Assembly: GCF_013322225.1 (NCBI RefSeq)
Contig: NZ_JAAMFB010000006.1
Span: 1 to 64,000, forward strand
From: Agrobacterium larrymoorei
Lineage (GTDB): Bacteria > Pseudomonadota > Alphaproteobacteria > Rhizobiales > Rhizobiaceae
Direction: 5' to 3'
DNA: 64,000 nt
This document shows, in pieces, positions 61,951-64,000 of this stretch. Under the pieces are notes generated by a model. It was given only the letters and a program-made list of their open reading frames with translations, was not told the origin of the DNA and searched no databases. Within the stretch, counting starts at the first letter, position 1. Each line of letters opens with the position of its first letter. The position numbers were made by a program, and so were the translations under genes.

Positions 61951-64000
61951 AAACGCTCACGAAGCAAACGCAGAGCGGCATCCGCCGTATCCGGTGTACC
62001 AAACAGGAAGCTTTGCCCGTAATGACAGTTCATGCGGGCAAGCTCCGTCGCATCCTCCGGCGTTTCTATACCTTCCGCCACCACCTGCATTTCCAGCGCA
62101 CGCGCCATGGCGATGATGGAGCGCAGCAGCACGTTGCGCTTGTCGCTGGTATTGGCGACCAGCGCCTTGTCCAGCTTGATGGTGTCGAAGGGGAAGCGGG
62201 TGAGATAGGCGAGCGATGAATAGCCGGTGCCGAAGTCATCCAACGCAAGGCTGAGCCCTGTTTCCTTCAGCTTCGCCAGCACAAGCCGCGCCTGTTCCGG
62301 GTTCTCCATCACGATGGATTCCGTCAATTCCAGTTTCAATTGCTGAGGGTTACAGCGTGTCCGCTGCAACATGCTGCGCACATCGTTGTAAAGCTCGTTG
62401 TTCAGCAGCTGCGCGCTCGAGATGTTCACCGAAATGAAGATCGGCAGCTTGTCGATGGCGTGCTGCCAGTCCATCAGATCGGTCGCGGCGCGTTCCAGCG
62501 CAAACATGCCAAGGGGCTCAATGAGGCCGGATGCCTCTGCCACCGGAATGAATTCGCTCGGCGGAATATTGCCGCGCTTGGGGTGTTCCCACCGCATCAG
62601 CGCCTCGAAACCGGCCAGATCGCCATTATCGAGCTTGATGATCGGCTGATAGGCGAGCGATAGTTCCTTGCGCTCGATGGCGCGGCGCAGGTCGCTTTCC
62701 ATCTGCAAACGGTCGGTGCCGGAGGTGCGGAAGGCGGGGCGGAATGGCTCGACGCGATTGCCGCCAGCGCGCTTGGCGCGGTACATGGCCAGTTCCGCAT
62801 CGCTCAACAGCCCGGCGGCACTCTCCTGCTGATCGATCCACGAGACGAGGCCGATAGAAGCCGTAAGGATGATTTCGCGGTTGGCGAAATTGATCGGCAC
62901 CATAATGGCCTTGTTCACGGCCTCTGCAAAATCCGCCACGCGCTGCGGATCGCGTTCCGAGACGAGAATCAGGCCAAACTCATCGCCGCCCAGACGTGCC
63001 AGCGTATCCTGCGGCTTCAACAAACGGCGCAAACGGCGGGTCAGCGCAATCAGGATATTGTCGCCAGCAGCAATGCCAAGCGTATCGTTGACCAGCTTGT
63101 AGCGGTCGATATCGATGGCCATCACGGTCGGGCGTACCGTCTCGCCTTCAGGTGCGAGGTTTAGGACGGACTGAAGGCGGTCGAGAAATACCTGACGGTT
63201 CGGCAGGCCGGTCAGGTTGTCGTTCAACGCATCCTGCAACAGCCGCTCGACGGAATTCTTCTGCTCGGTGATATCGGTGATGGTGCCGACGCAACGAATG
63301 ATTTCACCATTGGAGCCAAGCACCGGACGCGCCCGGATTTGCAGCCAGTGAAAATGCCCGTCCTCGGCGCGAATGCGGAACTCGTGGTTCAGCCTGCCCT
63401 TGCGATGGTCCAGAAGCACGTCGAGCGTCGCTTTAAAGCGGTCGCGATCATCCGGGTGCAGACGTGGAAGCCAGTTGCGGGCGGCACCATGCATGGTGCC
63501 GGGATGCAGACCGAGCTTGATGGAAACATCCGGCGTCGTGACGATGCGGTCACGCGTAACGTCCCAGTCCCAGACCGTATCGCCGCTACCCGTCAGCGCC
63601 AGCGATTGTCGTTCGAGGTCGGAGAACAGGCCTTGCTGGTAGGCGCTTCCGGCAAAGGCGTGCTGAATGACGGTAAAGCCGATCAGAAGAACGATCAGAA
63701 CCAGACCACCGCCGAGGGCAGGCTGCACGATATCGTTGTCCAGTTGTCCGGTTACGGTCAACCAGCCTCCGAACAGCCAGACGAGGATCAGCGCCCAGGA
63801 TGGCACAAGCAGAATGGCGCGATCATATCGGTTGAAGCCGAGATAGATGATCAGCAAAATACCCGCGGTCGCCGTCAGCGCGAAGGAGATGCGAGCGATA
63901 CCGGCTGCTATTGCGGGATCATAGATGGCCACGCCGAACAGCGCGCCAAGCCCGATGATCCACGCAAACGTCGCGTAACCCAGATGCGCATGCCACCTGT
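61929..64000 (-). CDS. PAS-GGDEF-EAL cyclic-di-GMP protein, partial
   Basis: A membrane-bound c-di-GMP enzyme with both catalytic motifs. Several membrane helices come first, then a PAS domain (TGSGDTVWDWDVTRDRIVTTPDV to QIRARPVLGSNGEIIRCVGTITDI), a GGDEF domain (RLGGDEFGLI, intact) and a C-terminal EAL domain (GFEALMRWEHP near 430, and DDFGTGYSSLAY near 575). Both motifs look functional, so it could make or break c-di-GMP. The frame stays open beyond GTG 63932 to the window end, reading further hydrophobic helix sequence (FAWIIGLGALFGV), so the true start is outside the window. Confidence 0.93.
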   Translation of the reverse strand, partial: RWHAHLGYATFAWIIGLGALFGVAIYDPAIAAGIARISFALTATAGILLIIYLGFNRYDRAILLVPSWALILVWLFGGWLTVTGQLDNDIVQPALGGGLVLIVLLIGFTVIQHAFAGSAYQQGLFSDLERQSLALTGSGDTVWDWDVTRDRIVTTPDVSIKLGLHPGTMHGAARNWLPRLHPDDRDRFKATLDVLLDHRKGRLNHEFRIRAEDGHFHWLQIRARPVLGSNGEIIRCVGTITDITEQKNSVERLLQDALNDNLTGLPNRQVFLDRLQSVLNLAPEGETVRPTVMAIDIDRYKLVNDTLGIAAGDNILIALTRRLRRLLKPQDTLARLGGDEFGLILVSERDPQRVADFAEAVNKAIMVPINFANREIILTASIGLVSWIDQQESAAGLLSDAELAMYRAKRAGGNRVEPFRPAFRTSGTDRLQMESDLRRAIERKELSLAYQPIIKLDNGDLAGFEALMRWEHPKRGNIPPSEFIPVAEASGLIEPLGMFALERAATDLMDWQHAIDKLPIFISVNISSAQLLNNELYNDVRSMLQRTRCNPQQLKLELTESIVMENPEQARLVLAKLKETGLSLALDDFGTGYSSLAYLTRFPFDTIKLDKALVANTSDKRNVLLRSIIAMARALEMQVVAEGIETPEDATELARMNCHYGQSFLFGTPDTADAALRLLRERFQVVKRA

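Noticed and set aside
1..64000. CRISPR array, prophage or IS element
   Set aside because: No regularly spaced direct repeats, no cas, integrase or transposase coding sequence was seen. The repeats present are short palindromic elements.

Overview
The window looks like chromosomal DNA of a Rhizobiaceae member, most likely Agrobacterium or a close Rhizobium relative. The evidence is high GC, a CTTGAC-N17-CTATGT promoter ahead of the ATP synthase F0 operon, the split b/b' F0 gene set, two BA14K-family secreted proteins, DUF6101 and HPE1-like proteins, a decaprenyl-type (Q10) polyprenyl synthase, and several intergenic palindromic repeats typical of rhizobia. No plasmid, phage, IS or CRISPR genes are seen, and I find no tRNA or rRNA gene. 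The species is an inference from these features.

Layout. 1-4.4 kb: palindromic repeats, then a leftward sugar-acid operon (SDR dehydrogenase, dgoK, dgoA, SMP-30 lactonase) with a divergent IclR regulator and a palindromic operator between them. 4.5-6.6 kb: a LuxR-type regulator that lacks the usual AHL-binding residues, next to an unexported NrtA/NasS-like sensor. 6.7-12.5 kb: Mrp, a CorA-kup ion-transport pair and a cell-wall hydrolase. 12.6-15.6 kb: the F0 operon atpI-B-E-F'-F with promoter, internal hairpin and terminator. 15.9-28 kb: a chemoreceptor, rnhB, a radical SAM protein, a small glycosyltransferase, the isoprenoid/TPR/moaB cluster, decaprenyl synthase, a methyltransferase and an S49 peptidase. 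28-36 kb: DUF2207, a class I-like EPSP synthase, lemA, and divergent glyQ and glyS. 36-40.7 kb: a broken HigB toxin with its intact antitoxin, a second chemoreceptor, an HPE1-like secreted protein and purD. 41-46.3 kb: tex, cfa and ubiA. 46.4-53 kb: DUF6101 with a possible structured leader, a GlcD-like oxidase, Sua5, and a Rieske oxygenase with its reductase. 53-64 kb: two BA14K proteins, a ZntB/CorA transporter, acyl-CoA dehydrogenase plus enoyl-CoA hydratase, a DsbD-N protein, YqgE, CsbD, a zinc-ribbon metallopeptidase, and a GGDEF-EAL protein cut by the window end.

Most of this is ordinary core chromosome. The unusual signals are small: a 5-bp tandem duplication that breaks higB while sparing higA; near-identical inverted copies of a mosaic repeat on both sides of cfa; a low-GC, odd-codon stretch inside glyS with glyQ transcribed the other way; a repeat element that supplies the 5' end of the cell-wall hydrolase gene; a possible three-way-junction leader covering the ribosome binding site of the DUF6101 gene; and the LuxR/NasS-like pair. 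I did not find a clearly new multi-gene system.
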